This document shows positions 5,226 to 5,485 of a stretch of 5,485 nucleotides of DNA, in pieces. Source of the stretch: Pseudomonadota bacterium (GTDB lineage: Bacteria; Desulfobacterota; Desulfobacteria; Desulfobacterales; RPRI01); assembly GCA_018830925.1 (NCBI GenBank), contig JAHJRK010000299.1:1-5485 (forward strand). The letters are read 5' to 3'. How positions within the stretch are numbered: position 1 is the first letter of the stretch; each line of letters starts with the position of its first letter. The notes below the pieces were generated by a model. The model had not been told where the DNA came from and ran no database searches. It was given only the letters and a program-made list of their open reading frames with translations. A program made the translations under genes and the position numbers.

Positions 5226-5485
5226 ATGAATGGAAAAGAGCGGATTATCACCGCCCTCAGTGTTCAGCAACCAGACCGTGTTCCTCTTTATATTCATGGA
5301 ATTAATGAAGCTCCGATCATTGGTATCGGAAAACACATTACCGATGGTCTGCCTGAATCCAAGCAGTTTTACGATATGAACGATTCTGAAAAAATGAAGC
5401 TGCTGGATACCCTTTTTCTTATTCATGAAGTATTTGGTGTGGACGGTTTTACGTCTTTTGAGATTGGTCATGACACCGTAATCGA
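5226..5485 (+). CDS. Uroporphyrinogen decarboxylase (URO-D)-superfamily protein, N-terminal part (3' end outside window)
   Basis: The frame starts at ATG 5226, 10 bases after GGAG within TTAAGGAG (5208-5215), and stays open for 86 codons to the right edge. It begins MNGKERIITALSVQQPDRVP, the typical opening of URO-D-superfamily methyltransferase-like proteins ('..kERv..al.g..pDRvP'), followed by LLDTLFLIHEVFGVDGFTSF (about 60-79). The HemE substrate-binding signature 'P.W.MRQAGR' expected in this region is absent, so it is probably not the haem-pathway decarboxylase. More likely it belongs to the MtaA/MtbA-like or uncharacterised branch that transfers methyl groups between corrinoid proteins and thiol cofactors. 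The 34-bp gap without a terminator suggests co-transcription with the TRAP genes and a role in using the imported substrate. The subfamily cannot be settled without the zinc-site and C-terminal residues. Confidence 0.8.
   Translation, partial: MNGKERIITALSVQQPDRVPLYIHGINEAPIIGIGKHITDGLPESKQFYDMNDSEKMKLLDTLFLIHEVFGVDGFTSFEIGHDTVI

Noticed and set aside
4673..5251. 192-codon minus-strand frame
   Set aside because: It is entirely antisense to the permease and URO-D genes. The low-complexity His/Lys/Arg/Gly-rich product is what antisense of membrane-protein codons gives.
1..5485. CRISPR arrays, tRNA or rRNA genes
   Set aside because: No regularly spaced direct repeats and no recognisable tRNA or rRNA segments were seen on either strand.

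Overview
The window holds two gene blocks that point away from each other, separated by about 0.5 kb of non-coding DNA rich in repeats. Everything left of about 1200 reads on the minus strand: a HigB/HigA-type toxin-antitoxin pair, an unrecognised short frame overlapping the end of higA, and the first 62 codons of a DUF2971-like gene that runs off the left edge. Everything right of about 1700 reads on the plus strand. It is a compact operon for a TAXI-type TRAP transporter (periplasmic binding protein, small DUF1850-like protein, fused 4TM/12TM permease), followed closely by the start of a uroporphyrinogen-decarboxylase-superfamily (URO-D/MtaA-like) gene cut by the right edge.

The organism is a Gram-negative-type bacterium, because the TAXI protein has a cleavable signal peptide and works in a periplasm. 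A TAXI-TRAP system beside a URO-D-family gene that lacks the HemE signature would suit an anaerobe such as a Desulfobacterota sulfate reducer, but that is inference from gene content. The left end is visibly AT-rich (17 G+C in the first 60 bases), unlike the transporter genes, so the toxin-antitoxin/DUF2971 side looks like accessory DNA next to a metabolic operon.

Working model of the operon: the TAXI protein captures a small organic anion in the periplasm, the fused permease imports it using an ion gradient, the DUF1850-like protein assists in an unknown way, and the URO-D-family enzyme may act on the imported compound, perhaps as a corrinoid-linked methyltransferase. Close packing supports co-transcription: gaps of 8 bp and 34 bp, a 13-bp overlap, and no terminator seen.

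The most unusual part is the intergenic region. The -35/operator segment of the higBA promoter recurs near-perfectly in inverted orientation about 250 bp away, a small perfect palindrome sits almost exactly midway between the two copies, and a nested GC-rich stem-loop occupies the leader of the transporter operon. The higBA promoter itself is a good sigma70-type promoter that would start transcription at, or one base before, the toxin start codon.
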